Shown: piece after piece, positions 1 through 9,518 of the stretch
How the letters are laid out: each line of letters starts with the position of its first letter
Numbering within the stretch: position 1 is the stretch's first letter
NCBI RefSeq assembly: GCF_001687335.1
Contig: NZ_MAGO01000001.1
Span: 310,001 to 374,000 of the forward strand
From: Dissulfuribacter thermophilus
Lineage (GTDB): Bacteria > Desulfobacterota > Dissulfuribacteria > Dissulfuribacterales > Dissulfuribacteraceae
DNA: 64,000 nt
Direction of reading: 5' to 3'
Position numbers and translations under genes: made by a program
The notes under the pieces: generated by a model
The model's input: only the letters and a program-made list of their open reading frames with translations
Told to the model about the DNA's origin: nothing
Databases searched by the model: none

Positions 1-1
1 T

Positions 2-151
2 CTTATAGAGGACTCTCACTGGGTGAGCCAAAGGCTTAAAGAATTAATTAAGAAAAGTCCTGATTCATATTGGTTAATTACAGTAGAAGTAACCCTTGCG
101 TATGGCTTTCAAGGGTTTGAGAAAAAAGCCCCAAGAAATATAGAGAGTTAA
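2..151 (+). CDS. C-terminal end of an unidentified protein (5' end outside window)
   Basis: An open frame enters from the left edge and gives 49 residues ending at TAA 149-151. The tail reads as plausible protein (SYWLITVEVTLAYGFQGF) followed by a basic end. There are too few residues to name a family. It lies on the same strand as the dsr operon, but a promoter-like sequence separates it from the next gene, so it is probably a separate transcription unit. I do not recognise it. Confidence 0.45.
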   Translation, partial: LIEDSHWVSQRLKELIKKSPDSYWLITVEVTLAYGFQGFEKKAPRNIES

Positions 152-169
152 TCCAATAAAGATTGTGTC

Positions 170-198
170 TTGACACACAAGAACAACTTTAATATAGA
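170..198 (+). promoter_or_regulatory. Candidate sigma-70 promoter of the dsrMKJOP operon
   Basis: A perfect -35 hexamer TTGACA (170-175) is followed by 17 bases and then TATAGA (193-198), which reads TATAGAAT with the next bases. It lies 55 bases before the start of the RsbRD-type gene that leads the dsrMKJOP operon. Hexamers and spacing are seen directly; the role is inferred. Confidence 0.6.
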
Positions 199-252
199 AT
201 GACTCTCAATTCATCGTGAATCTTGTTGAGGGGATTTTTGGGAGAGGTACCT

Positions 253-792
253 ATGGCAGAGGCTCAAATGAGGCTAAGAGAAATTATAAGAACCAAGGAA
301 GCGGATATCCTCAAGGAGTGGAAGCAGACACTGCTTGATACATATCCCCAAGATGCCGTTAAATTTATTCAAGGTCAGAAGAATCAATTTGCCAATCCTG
401 TGGGGCACATTTTTGATACGGGGCTCACAAAGTGTTTTTCCAATCTCATCTTCACCGACGATAATGAAGGGGTTAAGGAATCTCTGGATGAAGTAATACG
501 AGTGAGGGCAGTACAGGATTTCTCGCCAGCAGGGGCTTTGGCATTCATATTCGATCTAAAGGGTATTATCAGGGCCTATTGCCTAGAGCAGATAATGAAA
601 GAAGACCTCTTGGAAGAATTGTGGCGTCTGGATGCGAGGATTGATGAGGCTGTGCTCATCGCATTCAATATTTACGCCTCTTGTAGGGAAGAGCTTGCTG
701 AAATCAGGGTCAACGAGGTCAAAAGTAACGTTTACTTCCTGTTGAGGAAGGCAAAGATGCTGGTAGAGGAGTCTCCTGATAAGGGAGTTTAA
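253..792 (+). CDS. RsbRD N-terminal-domain-like protein heading the dsrMKJOP operon
   Basis: A soluble, mostly helical protein of 179 residues. It resembles the RsbRD N-terminal family (MRLREIIRTKEADILKEW, then a region with LDEVIRVRAVQDFSPAGALAF), a non-heme globin-like sensor fold in stressosome-related proteins. A TTG at 223 is in frame, but ATG 253 has GGAGAGG just upstream, so 253 is preferred. It sits 43 bases before dsrM on the same strand. Similar small proteins precede dsrMKJOP in other sulfate reducers, as far as I recall. A sensing or assembly role for the Dsr membrane complex is inference. There is no kinase or STAS domain, so this is the isolated sensor module. Confidence 0.65.
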   Translation: MAEAQMRLREIIRTKEADILKEWKQTLLDTYPQDAVKFIQGQKNQFANPVGHIFDTGLTKCFSNLIFTDDNEGVKESLDEVIRVRAVQDFSPAGALAFIFDLKGIIRAYCLEQIMKEDLLEELWRLDARIDEAVLIAFNIYASCREELAEIRVNEVKSNVYFLLRKAKMLVEESPDKGV

Positions 793-835
793 TATATTAA
801 TTTAATTTAAAGTCTTATAAAGCGAGGTAGATGAT

Positions 836-1819
836 ATGAGAGTTGTCATGCCTTTATTCTTAGTGGTTGGCCTGGCACTGACTGCATGGGTTGGCTGGGC
901 TATTCATCTTCAAGGATTATTTGGTGTCCTGGTTCCTTATTTGGCTGCCCTGATTTTTGTGGTTGGATTTTGTGTGAAGGTGGTAGACTGGGCCAAGTCT
1001 GCCGTACCGTTCAAGATTCCGACCACAGCTGGCCAGCAAAAGTCATTGCCGTGGATCAAGCACGCAAAGATTGAGAGCCCATTCACCACAGGTCAGGTGA
1101 TCCTCAGGATGTTTTTCGAGGTCTTTTTCTTCCGTTCACTCTTTAGAAACGTGAAGGGTGAGCTGAGGAGTGGACCAAGTCTTATTTACGGTCCGACCAA
1201 GTGGCTATGGCTTTCAGCGATTATGTTTCACTATGGATTTCTCATGGTCATACTTCACCATCTGAGACTTGCGACATATCCTGTTCCAGGTCCCATCGCA
1301 TTGCTTGATAAGATAGATGCAATGTTCCAGATCGGTGCTCCACCTATCTATCTTAGTAGTCTACTCCTTCTCATTGGGGTTGTTGCCTTGTTTTTGAGGA
1401 GAGTTCTGATACCTCAGGTGCGCTACATTTCGCTTGTCAATGATTACTTCCCGCTGTTCCTTATTTTTGGAATAGTGGTGAGTGGTATGCTCATGCGCTA
1501 TTTTGTTAGGACTGATATTGTGGCAGTAAAGGCACTTGTCATGGGTCTCGTCACGTTCCACCCTGTGGTACCAGAGGGGATTGGGGCAATTTTCTATATT
1601 CATTTGTTCCTCGTCTGTTGTCTCTTTGCCTATTTCCCCTTTAGTAAGCTCATGCATATGGGCGGTGTCTTCATGAGCCCGACTAGGAACTTGCCTAATA
1701 ACAACAGGGCAGTTCGCCATGTGAATCCATGGAATCCAAAGGTAAAACTCCACACCTACGAGGAGTGGGTTGAGGACTATAGGGATAAACTCGAAGAGGC
1801 AGGAATACCAACAGATTAA
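836..1819 (+). CDS. dsrM: DsrM, cytochrome b subunit of the DsrMKJOP complex
   Basis: A membrane protein of 327 residues resembling the gamma (cytochrome b) subunit of respiratory nitrate reductase. In DsrMKJOP it binds two hemes b and passes electrons from menaquinol to DsrK. Several hydrophobic spans are visible: residues 3-50, a central pair with histidines (SAIMFHYGFLMVILHHLR), and VVALFL, FPLFLIFGIVV and FYIHLFLVCCLFAYFPF. The C-terminal tail is hydrophilic and cytoplasmic-looking. The length fits the family. dsrK follows after 18 bases, and the order M-K-J-O-P is conserved, which makes the assignment firm. Confidence 0.93.
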   Translation: MRVVMPLFLVVGLALTAWVGWAIHLQGLFGVLVPYLAALIFVVGFCVKVVDWAKSAVPFKIPTTAGQQKSLPWIKHAKIESPFTTGQVILRMFFEVFFFRSLFRNVKGELRSGPSLIYGPTKWLWLSAIMFHYGFLMVILHHLRLATYPVPGPIALLDKIDAMFQIGAPPIYLSSLLLLIGVVALFLRRVLIPQVRYISLVNDYFPLFLIFGIVVSGMLMRYFVRTDIVAVKALVMGLVTFHPVVPEGIGAIFYIHLFLVCCLFAYFPFSKLMHMGGVFMSPTRNLPNNNRAVRHVNPWNPKVKLHTYEEWVEDYRDKLEEAGIPTD

Positions 1820-1837
1820 TAAAAAAGGGTGAGAGAT

Positions 1838-3457
1838 ATGGCAGTACCAAAACCAAACGAACTTTTAAAAATAGATCATAAACCTCCCAAGAAATGGTGG
1901 ATGGATACAAAGCCCACTTTTAGGCCTGGGACATATAGTTATCCATCCAAGCCAAAGAACATTGAGATCCTGGACATGTGGAATCCTAGGGAGTGGTCGC
2001 CAACTGATGAAGATTGGAAGCTCCCAGAGGATTGGAAGGAAAGGATTCTTGAGGGTTTCAGAGATCTGTTGAAAAAGTATAGATCTCTGAAGGTATTCAT
2101 GGACATATGTGTTCGTTGTGGAGCCTGTGCAGACAAATGCCATTTCTTCATAGGTTCCGGCGATCCTAAAAACATGCCAGTTCTACGCGCCGAGCTTATG
2201 CGGTCGGTTTACAGGGGAGAATTTACTAAGGCAGGTCAGATCCTTGGGCGTTGGGCTGGGGCGCGTGAACTGACATACGACGTCGTAAAGGAATGGTTCT
2301 ATTACTTCTATCAATGTACCCAGTGTAGGCGTTGTTCTCTGTTCTGCCCATATGGTATTGATACAGCCGAGATCGACCTTGCAGGTCGCCATCTGTTGAA
2401 TCTAGTTGGTTGTAACATAAACTGGATGATGGAGCCTGCGGCAAATTGTTACAAGGTTGGAAACCATATTGGTATTCAACCTCATTCCTTAAAGGACATG
2501 ATCGACTTCTTTGTGGAGGATATTGAAGACCTTACTGGGGTAAAGATAGAAGTTCCCTTTATGAAGAAAGGGGCTGAGGTCCTATTCGTGACACCTTCAG
2601 GTGACTTCTTTGCCGACCCGGGTACTTACACCTTCATGGGCTATCTCATGCTTTTCCATGAGATAGGCCTTGACTATACCATGAGCTACTATGCAGCTGA
2701 GGGTGGTAACTTCGGGTTTTTCACAGGTACCATTGAAAATGCAAAGAAATTGAATGCCAAAATATATGCTGAGGCAAAAAGGCTTGGTGTAAAGTGGATA
2801 CTAGGCGGTGAGTGTGGGCACATGTGGCGTGTGGTCCACCAGTACATGGATACCCTTACCGGGCCAGCTGACTTCTTGGAAGTGCCCAAGTCTCCCATTA
2901 CTGGTACTGTGTTTGAAAACGCCAGATCTACTAAGATGGTCCACATTACGGAATTTACTGCAGACCTCATCAAGCATGGTGCCATCAAACTAGATCCAAG
3001 CAGAAATGCAGGTATAAAAGCCACGTTCCATGATTCCTGTAACCCATCACGCGGTATGGGATTGTTTGAAGAGCCGAGATACGTGCTCAAGAACGTGGTT
3101 CCAGAATTCTATGACATGCCTGAGGATACAATTAGAGAAAAGACTTTCTGCTGTGGTAGTGGATCAGGTCTCAATAACGACGAGTTCATGGAAATGCGCA
3201 TGAGGGGAGGACTCCCAAGGGCCAATGCAGTTAAGTACGTGCGCGACCGTTACGGCGTCAATACCCTGAGCTGTGTTTGCGCAATTGACAGGGCAGTCTT
3301 GCAGCCATTGGTCAATTATTGGGTACCAGGAATAACTGTTACTGGTGTGCATGAACTTGTCGGCAATGCCCTTGTGATGAAGGGTGAGAAAAAGCGCACT
3401 GTCAACTTAAGACAGGAGCCCATACCAGGAATGGAGGAGGAAGAAGGAGATGTATGA
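1838..3457 (+). CDS. dsrK: DsrK, HdrD-like iron-sulfur subunit of the DsrMKJOP complex
   Basis: The cytoplasmic catalytic subunit (539 residues), related to heterodisulfide reductase HdrD. It is thought to reduce the DsrC trisulfide or disulfide using electrons from DsrM. Two ferredoxin-type cluster motifs are visible near residues 90-105 (CVRCGACADKC) and 162-175 (CTQCRRCSLFCP). A CCG-type domain carries HDSCNPSRGMG and FCCGSGSG, ligands of the noncubane [4Fe-4S] centre. A GTG at 1829 is in frame, but ATG 1838 sits behind AAGGGTGAGAG and is the better start. The stop overlaps dsrJ by 8 bases, so the two are translationally coupled. Confidence 0.93.
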   Translation: MAVPKPNELLKIDHKPPKKWWMDTKPTFRPGTYSYPSKPKNIEILDMWNPREWSPTDEDWKLPEDWKERILEGFRDLLKKYRSLKVFMDICVRCGACADKCHFFIGSGDPKNMPVLRAELMRSVYRGEFTKAGQILGRWAGARELTYDVVKEWFYYFYQCTQCRRCSLFCPYGIDTAEIDLAGRHLLNLVGCNINWMMEPAANCYKVGNHIGIQPHSLKDMIDFFVEDIEDLTGVKIEVPFMKKGAEVLFVTPSGDFFADPGTYTFMGYLMLFHEIGLDYTMSYYAAEGGNFGFFTGTIENAKKLNAKIYAEAKRLGVKWILGGECGHMWRVVHQYMDTLTGPADFLEVPKSPITGTVFENARSTKMVHITEFTADLIKHGAIKLDPSRNAGIKATFHDSCNPSRGMGLFEEPRYVLKNVVPEFYDMPEDTIREKTFCCGSGSGLNNDEFMEMRMRGGLPRANAVKYVRDRYGVNTLSCVCAIDRAVLQPLVNYWVPGITVTGVHELVGNALVMKGEKKRTVNLRQEPIPGMEEEEGDV

Positions 3458-3836
3458 TTCAGGTAAGGTCATCATAGGACTCGTAATATTTGTGGCGATA
3501 GCTACCTTCCCATTTTGGTTTGGTATGGGCAAGGCTGCACCCATGCCAGAGCCAGTAATCATGACCAAGGGCCAAAAGTGCGTAGAGTCCAAAGATTACA
3601 TGCGTGCCTCCCACATGTACTTATTAAATGTGTGGAGAGATCAGGCCTTGAGGGATGGTAATCGTGTATATGAAAATAAGCGTGGGGAGAAGGTTACTAT
3701 TTCGCTCCAAAATACCTGTATGAAATGTCATTCCAACAAGGAAAAGTTTTGCGATAGGTGCCATGACTATGCAGAAGTAAAACCCTATTGCTGGGATTGC
3801 CATTTCGTCCCGAAGGAGAGTAAGCAATGGAATTAA
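3450..3836 (+). CDS. dsrJ: DsrJ, periplasmic triheme cytochrome c
   Basis: A membrane-anchored multiheme cytochrome of 128 residues. The N-terminal hydrophobic anchor (residues about 8-27) is followed by three closely spaced CxxCH heme c motifs: CMKCH, CDRCH and CWDCH. Three hemes is the usual count for DsrJ. AAGGAG precedes ATG 3450, and the gene overlaps both dsrK and dsrO. The other cysteine, near residue 43, could contribute an unusual heme ligand, as reported for DsrJ in general; that point is family knowledge and cannot be read from the sequence alone. Confidence 0.93.
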   Translation: MYDSGKVIIGLVIFVAIATFPFWFGMGKAAPMPEPVIMTKGQKCVESKDYMRASHMYLLNVWRDQALRDGNRVYENKRGEKVTISLQNTCMKCHSNKEKFCDRCHDYAEVKPYCWDCHFVPKESKQWN

Positions 3837-4657
3837 AGAGAAGGGATTTTCTAAAAATAGTAGGTGGATCTGCCTTGATAGGGGGGAGCGCCATTTCGGC
3901 GTTGGTTGAAGAGGCAGGAATAGCCCACGCCAGTCCCCACGAGGAACATGGCCATAGTGCCGAGGAAGATCACGGCCATGGCCATATTGAAGAAGCATCG
4001 GGGATCCGTTGGGCGATGGTTGTGGATATGCGTAAATGTTCTGAGCAGGAAGGGTGCAGAGACTGCATTAATGCATGTCACTACGTCCATAATGTGCCAA
4101 ACTTCCCAGATCCAAAGGAAGAAGTTAAATGGATTTGGAAAGATGAATATCACCATGTATTTACAGACATCTCTACACTAGATCCCTATGTGCCAGAACA
4201 TATTAAAAGGCATCCATTTTTGGTACTTTGTAACCATTGTGACAATCCTCCATGCGTGAGGGTGTGCCCTACAAAGGCGACCTTTAAGAGGCCAGATGGC
4301 ATAGTCGCCATGGATTACCATAGGTGCATAGGATGTAGGTTCTGCATGGCAGCTTGCCCCTATGGCTCCAGGAGCTTTAATTGGCGAGATCCGCGATTGG
4401 GACTCAAGGGGAGAGAGCTAAACTACGAATTCCCCACAAGAATGAGGGGTGTTGTTGAAAAGTGTAATTTCTGCGTGGAGAGGTTAGCTCAAGGCAAGAT
4501 TCCAGCCTGTGTCGAAGCTTGTAAACATGGGGCTTTGACCTTTGGTAATCTGGCTGATCCTAATTCAGAGGTGAGGGCTCTGTTAAGGGAAAACTATGCC
4601 CTTAGACGTAAGCCACAGTTAGGTACCAAACCATCTGTATTTTACATTATCGCATAA
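3827..4657 (+). CDS. dsrO: DsrO, Tat-exported ferredoxin-like iron-sulfur protein
   Basis: A periplasmic iron-sulfur subunit of 276 residues. The N-terminus has a twin-arginine motif (KRRDFLK) and a hydrophobic stretch ending near ISALVEEAG, which marks it for Tat export. A His-rich linker ([16 protein letters not shown]) follows. Several cysteine groups typical of NrfC/HybA-type proteins follow: [42 protein letters not shown] and [16 protein letters not shown]. DsrO is expected to carry four [4Fe-4S] clusters and to work with DsrP and DsrJ on the outer face of the membrane. tatC lies about 6 kb downstream. Confidence 0.93.
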   Translation: MELKRRDFLKIVGGSALIGGSAISALVEEAGIAHASPHEEHGHSAEEDHGHGHIEEASGIRWAMVVDMRKCSEQEGCRDCINACHYVHNVPNFPDPKEEVKWIWKDEYHHVFTDISTLDPYVPEHIKRHPFLVLCNHCDNPPCVRVCPTKATFKRPDGIVAMDYHRCIGCRFCMAACPYGSRSFNWRDPRLGLKGRELNYEFPTRMRGVVEKCNFCVERLAQGKIPACVEACKHGALTFGNLADPNSEVRALLRENYALRRKPQLGTKPSVFYIIA

Positions 4658-4669
4658 GGTGAGGGAGCC

Positions 4670-5827
4670 ATGATAGAAAAAGCATTACAAGGTAGTTCAA
4701 GATATTGGACCTGGATAGGTTTCCTGCTCGTCTTAATCGGAGCGGGTTTCATAAGCTATCTTTATCAGCTTAAGACCGGTCTCGGCATAACAGGAATGAG
4801 TAGGGACGTGTCCTGGGGTGTTTATATCGCCCAGTTCACCTATCTCGTCGGTGTTGCAGCTGGGGCTGTTATGTTGGTTATCCCAGAGCTCCTACATGGC
4901 TATCATCCCTATAGACGTGTAGTTGTATTCGGAGAATTTTTGGCAATTGCTGCTGTCACCATGTGTTTGTTGTTCATAGTTGTGGATATCGGGCAGCCAG
5001 CAAGACTCTTTAATGTCCTTTTACACCCGACTCCCAACTCAATTTTATTTTGGGACATGATTGTCTTAAATGGGTATCTGTTAATCAACATTATAGTTGG
5101 TTATAATACCTTACTCTGTGACAAGAAGGGAATACCTGTACCCAAATGGGTGAAATTCTTTGCCTACGTTTCCATTCCCTGGGCATTCAGTATCCATACA
5201 GTTACTGCATTTTTGTATTCAGGCCTCCCAGGCAGACATGCATGGCTGACCGCTATAATGGCACCCAGGTTCCTTGCTTCAGCATTTGCATCAGGGCCTG
5301 CGTTGTTAATCCTGCTCCTCCTTATTGTGAGGAAGGTCAGTAAATACGATCCTGGTGAAAAGGTATTGCAGTCAATAGCAAAGACAATTTGCTACGCAAT
5401 GATTGCCAACCTTTTCTTTGTGGGGCTTGAATTCTTCACCGCCTTCTACAGTAATATCCCAAGCCATATGCACGGATTGGAATACCTCTTTTTTGGACTT
5501 CATGGACATGATCAGCTAGTCCCATGGATGCAGACTGCAGGTGTGTTAGGATTTCTTGGGGTATTTATACTCCTGATTCCGCCTCTGCGTAGAAGGATTG
5601 GATTCCTGGCCCTTGCTTGCGCCGCAATAATTGCATCGACATGGACTGATAAAGGTGTTGGATTGGTTATTGGAGGATTTGTCCCAAATCCATTTGAAAA
5701 AATAACAGAATACCATCCAACCTTTCCGGAGATTACAATTGCCATCGGGATTTGGGCCGTAGGATTCCTTATACTCACTGTACTTTATAAGGTAGCGATC
5801 TCCGTTAGGGAGCAAGAGCTAAACTAG
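4670..5827 (+). CDS. dsrP: DsrP, NrfD/PsrC-type quinone-interacting membrane protein
   Basis: An integral membrane protein of 385 residues with about ten hydrophobic segments. It belongs to the NrfD/PsrC family of heme-free subunits that exchange electrons with menaquinone. Recognisable stretches are SWGVYIAQFTYLVGVAAGA and IPWAFSIHTVTAFLYSGLPG. It is the last gene of the dsr operon, 12 bases after dsrO, behind a GAGGGAG ribosome binding site, and is followed by a strong terminator. Together with DsrO and DsrJ it forms the JOP half of the complex. Confidence 0.93.
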   Translation: MIEKALQGSSRYWTWIGFLLVLIGAGFISYLYQLKTGLGITGMSRDVSWGVYIAQFTYLVGVAAGAVMLVIPELLHGYHPYRRVVVFGEFLAIAAVTMCLLFIVVDIGQPARLFNVLLHPTPNSILFWDMIVLNGYLLINIIVGYNTLLCDKKGIPVPKWVKFFAYVSIPWAFSIHTVTAFLYSGLPGRHAWLTAIMAPRFLASAFASGPALLILLLLIVRKVSKYDPGEKVLQSIAKTICYAMIANLFFVGLEFFTAFYSNIPSHMHGLEYLFFGLHGHDQLVPWMQTAGVLGFLGVFILLIPPLRRRIGFLALACAAIIASTWTDKGVGLVIGGFVPNPFEKITEYHPTFPEITIAIGIWAVGFLILTVLYKVAISVREQELN

Positions 5828-5852
5828 ATAAAGAATTTCATAAATGTGAAAT

Positions 5853-5886
5853 AAAAAGGCGGCCCTTTAGGCCGCCTTTTTGTTTG
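5853..5886 (+). terminator. Rho-independent terminator of the dsrMKJOP operon
   Basis: A perfect 7-bp GC stem GGCGGCC / GGCCGCC (5858-5864 and 5870-5876) with loop CTTTA is preceded by an A-run and followed by TTTTTG. The flanking A and T runs extend the stem. It lies 25 bases after the dsrP stop. Confidence 0.9.
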
Positions 5887-5906
5887 AGCTGTTAGCTCGG
5901 GAGTAA

Positions 5907-5933
5907 TTGACACAGAATATTTTAACGTATAAT
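5907..5933 (+). promoter_or_regulatory. Consensus sigma-70 hexamers just before the PHP phosphoesterase gene
   Basis: Perfect TTGACA (5907-5912) and perfect TATAAT (5928-5933) are separated by 15 bases, a short spacer. The expected start of transcription (about 5940-5943) coincides with ATG 5943, which implies a leaderless or nearly leaderless mRNA. The promoter lies directly after the dsr terminator. Confidence 0.6.
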
Positions 5934-5942
5934 GTGTCTTTT

Positions 5943-6806
5943 ATGGAAACCTGCGATCTTCATACCCACACCACAGCTTCTGATGGCTCAGATAGCCCAA
6001 AGGATCTTGTTAAACTTGCTACAGAAGTAGGTCTTAAAGCCATATCCATAACAGATCACGATACAATAGAGGGCTTGGATGAGGCCATATCCATGGGCAA
6101 CGCCTTGGGTATAAATGTTATACCTGGGGTGGAACTGAGCGTCATTGCCCCAAAGGGTAATATGCACATACTTGGGTATTTTATAAGGCAGGATTCAGAA
6201 CACCTTAAGGCAACTCTTGGTATTGTCCAACAGGCCAGGGCCAATAGAAATCCAAAGATAATTAAAAAGCTAAATGAATTGGGAATCCCCATTTCCCTTG
6301 AGATGCTCGAACAGTTGTCCAAGGGGGGCCAGATAGGACGTCCTCATTTTGCCCGTGCACTGGTAGAACTAGGGGCTGTGAAAAATGTTCAGGAGGCCTT
6401 TGAAAAGTACCTTAAACGGGGAGCAAAGGCCTATGTACCCAAATCAGTGTTGAGTCCAGAGGAGGCTATTGAGACCATTCATATGGCAGGTGGTCTCGCT
6501 GTGCTTGCACACCCTTTTAGTCTAAAATGTGAAAATATTACGGAGTTGAAGGGTATTGTGGAGGGACTTGTTGAAAGGGGACTAGATGGAATGGAGTGTT
6601 ACTATAGCGAGCATTCACCTTCTTTCACTCAGTCTCTTATTGAACTTGCAAACTCCTTTGGGTTGGTAGTCACAGGCGGGACAGATTACCATGGTAAGGC
6701 AAAACCATATATACATCTTGGCAGGGGAAAGGGTAATCTCTCCATTCCCTATGATTGCGTAAAAGACCTGAATAATAGACTTGAGGAAAAAGCCTTTCAT
6801 GCGTAA
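5943..6806 (+). CDS. PHP-domain phosphoesterase (RNase AM / nucleoside 3',5'-bisphosphate phosphatase type)
   Basis: A metal-dependent PHP-superfamily hydrolase of 287 residues. The four PHP motifs are visible: CDLHTHTTASDG at the N-terminus, ITDHDTIEG, a central LAHPF, and the C-terminal GGTDYHG. The insertion with GRPHFARALVELG is typical of the YciV/TrpH branch, which removes phosphate from nucleoside 3',5'-bisphosphates and trims 5' ends of small RNAs; that function is by family. ATG 5943 lacks a Shine-Dalgarno sequence. The in-frame TTG 5907 lies inside the -35 element of a consensus promoter, so it is disfavoured. The gene overlaps the next one by 8 bases. Confidence 0.85.
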   Translation: METCDLHTHTTASDGSDSPKDLVKLATEVGLKAISITDHDTIEGLDEAISMGNALGINVIPGVELSVIAPKGNMHILGYFIRQDSEHLKATLGIVQQARANRNPKIIKKLNELGIPISLEMLEQLSKGGQIGRPHFARALVELGAVKNVQEAFEKYLKRGAKAYVPKSVLSPEEAIETIHMAGGLAVLAHPFSLKCENITELKGIVEGLVERGLDGMECYYSEHSPSFTQSLIELANSFGLVVTGGTDYHGKAKPYIHLGRGKGNLSIPYDCVKDLNNRLEEKAFHA

Positions 6807-8400
6807 GGGCCTTTTTTCTCTGCTTGCAGCACTCCTCATACTATTTCCCTATAACCTATCAATAACTAATGCCCAAGACTATGGAGATGCTGTTGTAGTA
6901 GGCTCTATTGGCGATGCCTCCATTTTAATTCCCATGCTTGCCACAGATGCAACAAGTCACGAAATAGCTGGGTTAATTTTCAATGGACTGGTGAAGTATG
7001 ACAAGGATCTCAATCTAGTGGGTGACTTGGCTGAATCATGGGACATTTCAGCGGACCGTCTCACCATAACCTTTCACCTAAAAAAAGGGGTTAAGTGGCA
7101 AGACGGCGTGGAATTTACATCCAAGGATTGTCTGTTCGGATTTAAGCTCATCACTGACCCCAATACTCCAACTGCATATGCAGGGGATTTTAAAGAAGTT
7201 GAAAAGGCCGAGGCACCAGATCCCTATACCTTTAGAGTAACGTATAAAGAACCCTTCGCACCAGCCTTAAGTTCATGGGGAAATCTGGTAGTTCTCCCCG
7301 AACATCTTCTTAAAGGCAAGGACATCACAAAGGTTGATTTTGGTCGACATCCAGTGGGACTTGGTCCCTTTAAATTGAAGGAATGGAAGACCCAAGAGAA
7401 GATCGTCTTGGAATTCAATCCTCAATACTTTGAGGGAAGGCCTTTTTTAAATGGCTATGTAATGAGAATTATACCAGATCCTGCTACGATGTTTCTCGAA
7501 CTCAAAAGCGGTGGCCTGGATTGGATGGGGCTTAGTCCGATTCAATATAGACGTCAGACATCAACCCCATTTTTTGAAAAAAACTTTAAAAAGTACAAAT
7601 ATCTTTCATTTTCATATACATATCTTGGATATAATCTTAGGGATCCCCTCTTTAAAGACAAAAGGGTGCGCCAGGCCATTTCCTATGCCATTGACAAAGA
7701 GGAGATAGTTAGGGGAGTCCTTCTAGGCATGGGGGTCCCTGCCACTGGGCCCTATAAACCTGATGCCTGGTTCTATAATCCTAATGTGAAACGCTATCCA
7801 TATGATCCTGAGCGTGCCAGGGCCCTGCTCAAAGAGGCAGGATGGGAAGATCATGACGGTGACGGTTGGTTAGATAAAGATGGAAGGCGTTTTTCTTTTA
7901 CAATCATTACCAATCAAGGCAATGCCCTGAGGGACAAGACAGCCCAGATCATACAGTGGAGATTGAAGCAGATAGGCATTGAGGTCAAGATACGCACAAT
8001 TGAGTGGACTGCCTTTATCAATGATTTTATAGACAAGAGGCGGTTCCAGGCAGTTATACTAGGTTGGACCCTTGGACAGGATCCAGATATATACGACATA
8101 TGGCACTCTTCAAAGACTGGGCCAAAAGAGTTAAATTTTATTGGATATAAAAACAAAGAGGTTGATGAGTTACTTGTTCAAGGCAGACGCACCTTCAATC
8201 GTGAAAAGCGAAGACAGATTTATTGGAGAATTCAAGAGATATTGGCTGAGGATCAGCCATATACGTTTTTATATGTGCCAATGAGCCTTCCCATTATTCA
8301 CAAAAGATTTAGGGGAATTGAACCTGCTCCAGCAGGCATAAGTTACAACTTTATCAGATGGTGGGTCCCCAAAAACGAGCAAAAATATATAATGCCCTAG
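6799..8400 (+). CDS. Peptide/dipeptide ABC transporter, periplasmic substrate-binding protein
   Basis: A family 5 extracellular solute-binding protein (DppA/OppA type) of 533 residues. The signal peptide ([19 protein letters not shown], cleavage near NAQD) has no lipobox cysteine, so the protein should be free in the periplasm. Family landmarks include [35 protein letters not shown] and the [15 protein letters not shown] linker. ATG 6799 is preferred over the TTG at 6781 because GAGG lies 12 bases upstream. The start lies inside the stop region of the PHP gene, and two permease genes follow directly. The substrate cannot be read from the sequence. Confidence 0.88.
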   Translation: MRKGLFSLLAALLILFPYNLSITNAQDYGDAVVVGSIGDASILIPMLATDATSHEIAGLIFNGLVKYDKDLNLVGDLAESWDISADRLTITFHLKKGVKWQDGVEFTSKDCLFGFKLITDPNTPTAYAGDFKEVEKAEAPDPYTFRVTYKEPFAPALSSWGNLVVLPEHLLKGKDITKVDFGRHPVGLGPFKLKEWKTQEKIVLEFNPQYFEGRPFLNGYVMRIIPDPATMFLELKSGGLDWMGLSPIQYRRQTSTPFFEKNFKKYKYLSFSYTYLGYNLRDPLFKDKRVRQAISYAIDKEEIVRGVLLGMGVPATGPYKPDAWFYNPNVKRYPYDPERARALLKEAGWEDHDGDGWLDKDGRRFSFTIITNQGNALRDKTAQIIQWRLKQIGIEVKIRTIEWTAFINDFIDKRRFQAVILGWTLGQDPDIYDIWHSSKTGPKELNFIGYKNKEVDELLVQGRRTFNREKRRQIYWRIQEILAEDQPYTFLYVPMSLPIIHKRFRGIEPAPAGISYNFIRWWVPKNEQKYIMP

Positions 8401-8401
8401 A

Positions 8402-9397
8402 ATGGAAATATTGAGATTTTTATTAAAGAAAATCCTCTGGCTCATACCCACGTTCTTTGGGATAACAATAATCTCGTTTACTGTCATGCACCTTGCACCA
8501 GGAGAGCCCATGGTTATTCAAACGGATTTTAATCCGAAAATGACTCCAGAAATGAGAGAGAGACTGAGAAAACAATATGGGCTGGACAAACCTCTATATG
8601 TACAATATCTGAGATGGGTTAAGGGATTGTTGACCCTTGATCTGGGGCGATCATTTGCTCCAGACAGGCGTCCAGTGTGGGATAAGATCAAAGAAAGGCT
8701 CCCTATAACTCTCCTTATTAATGCCTTGTCTATCCTACTTATAATTTTAGTGGCCGTTCCCTTAGGGGTTAGTGCAGCAATTAGACACAATAGCCTTTTT
8801 GATCATATTACAACAGTTGTCGTCTACATCGGCTATGCAGCGCCGTCATTTTGGATAGCACTTTTGTGTATGATACTATTTGGGGTCAAATTAGAATGGC
8901 TGCCAATCTCAGGGCTTCATTCTCTCATGGGCTATGCGTCCATGAGTCCCTGGGAGAAATTCCTTGACTGGATTAAACATCTCATATTACCGGTTTCAGT
9001 TTCTGCAATAGGCGGGCTTGCTGGAATGAGTAGGTATATGAAGAGCTCAATGCTAGAGGTCCTTCGTCAGGACTATATAGTGACTGCAAGGGCCAAAGGT
9101 CTACCTGAAAGAACGGTCATATACAAACATGCACTGAGAAATGCGCTCCTTCCACTTATAACCATACTAGGCCTTTCCATACCAGGACTAATTGGAGGTA
9201 GCGTCATATTTGAGTCCCTTTTTGCCATACCAGGTGTGGGCCAGCTTATGTGGACCAGTGTAATGGCCAGAGATTATCCGGTCCTAATGGGAAATCTTGT
9301 TATTGTGGCAATTCTTACGCTCATTGGAAATCTCCTTGCAGATATAGGATATGCATTGGCTGATCCACGGATCAGGACAGGAATGAGGAGTGACTAA
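8402..9397 (+). CDS. Peptide ABC transporter permease, DppB/OppB type
   Basis: An inner-membrane permease of 331 residues. It shows the DppB pattern: an N-terminal membrane segment ([21 protein letters not shown]), the periplasmic loop with [20 protein letters not shown], and the EAA-like cytoplasmic loop ([20 protein letters not shown]) that docks onto an ATPase. It begins one base after the stop of the binding-protein gene. The expected partner dppC follows, but after 121 bases because a palindromic repeat lies between them. Confidence 0.9.
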   Translation: MEILRFLLKKILWLIPTFFGITIISFTVMHLAPGEPMVIQTDFNPKMTPEMRERLRKQYGLDKPLYVQYLRWVKGLLTLDLGRSFAPDRRPVWDKIKERLPITLLINALSILLIILVAVPLGVSAAIRHNSLFDHITTVVVYIGYAAPSFWIALLCMILFGVKLEWLPISGLHSLMGYASMSPWEKFLDWIKHLILPVSVSAIGGLAGMSRYMKSSMLEVLRQDYIVTARAKGLPERTVIYKHALRNALLPLITILGLSIPGLIGGSVIFESLFAIPGVGQLMWTSVMARDYPVLMGNLVIVAILTLIGNLLADIGYALADPRIRTGMRSD

Positions 9398-9404
9398 TGA
9401 TTCA

Positions 9405-9507
9405 ACCCAAATTATGCAATTGGCGAGTTTGCCCAAGATGCGAGGCGCACCGGAAGCAGACGTACTTAGGTACTTCAAGTCGCAGTGCATAATTTGGGTG
9501 CAAACTC
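9405..9507. repeat. REP/MITE-like palindromic element between dppB and dppC (copy A)
   Basis: A perfect 14-bp terminal inverted repeat ACCCAAATTATGCA (9405-9418) pairs with 9486-9499. GAGTTTGC (9425-9432) also pairs with GCAAACTC (9500-9507). The interior has a second palindrome around GTACTTAGGTAC. The core (CAAG, GCGAGGCGCA, GAAG, ACGTACT, GTAC, CGCAG in order) resembles the element near 26.2 kb, so the two belong to one family. It fills the dppB-dppC gap and could form an attenuating or processing hairpin in the mRNA. Confidence 0.75.
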
Positions 9508-9518
9508 AAGGCTAAGAT

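Noticed and set aside
5907-5942. TTG 5907 as start of the PHP phosphoesterase
   Set aside because: Although GGGAG lies nearby, the codon is part of a perfect -35 hexamer and the family N-terminus begins at ATG 5943; kept only as an alternative.
9398-9518. Small gene between dppB and dppC
   Set aside because: No start with ribosome binding site; the DNA is a near-complete palindrome.
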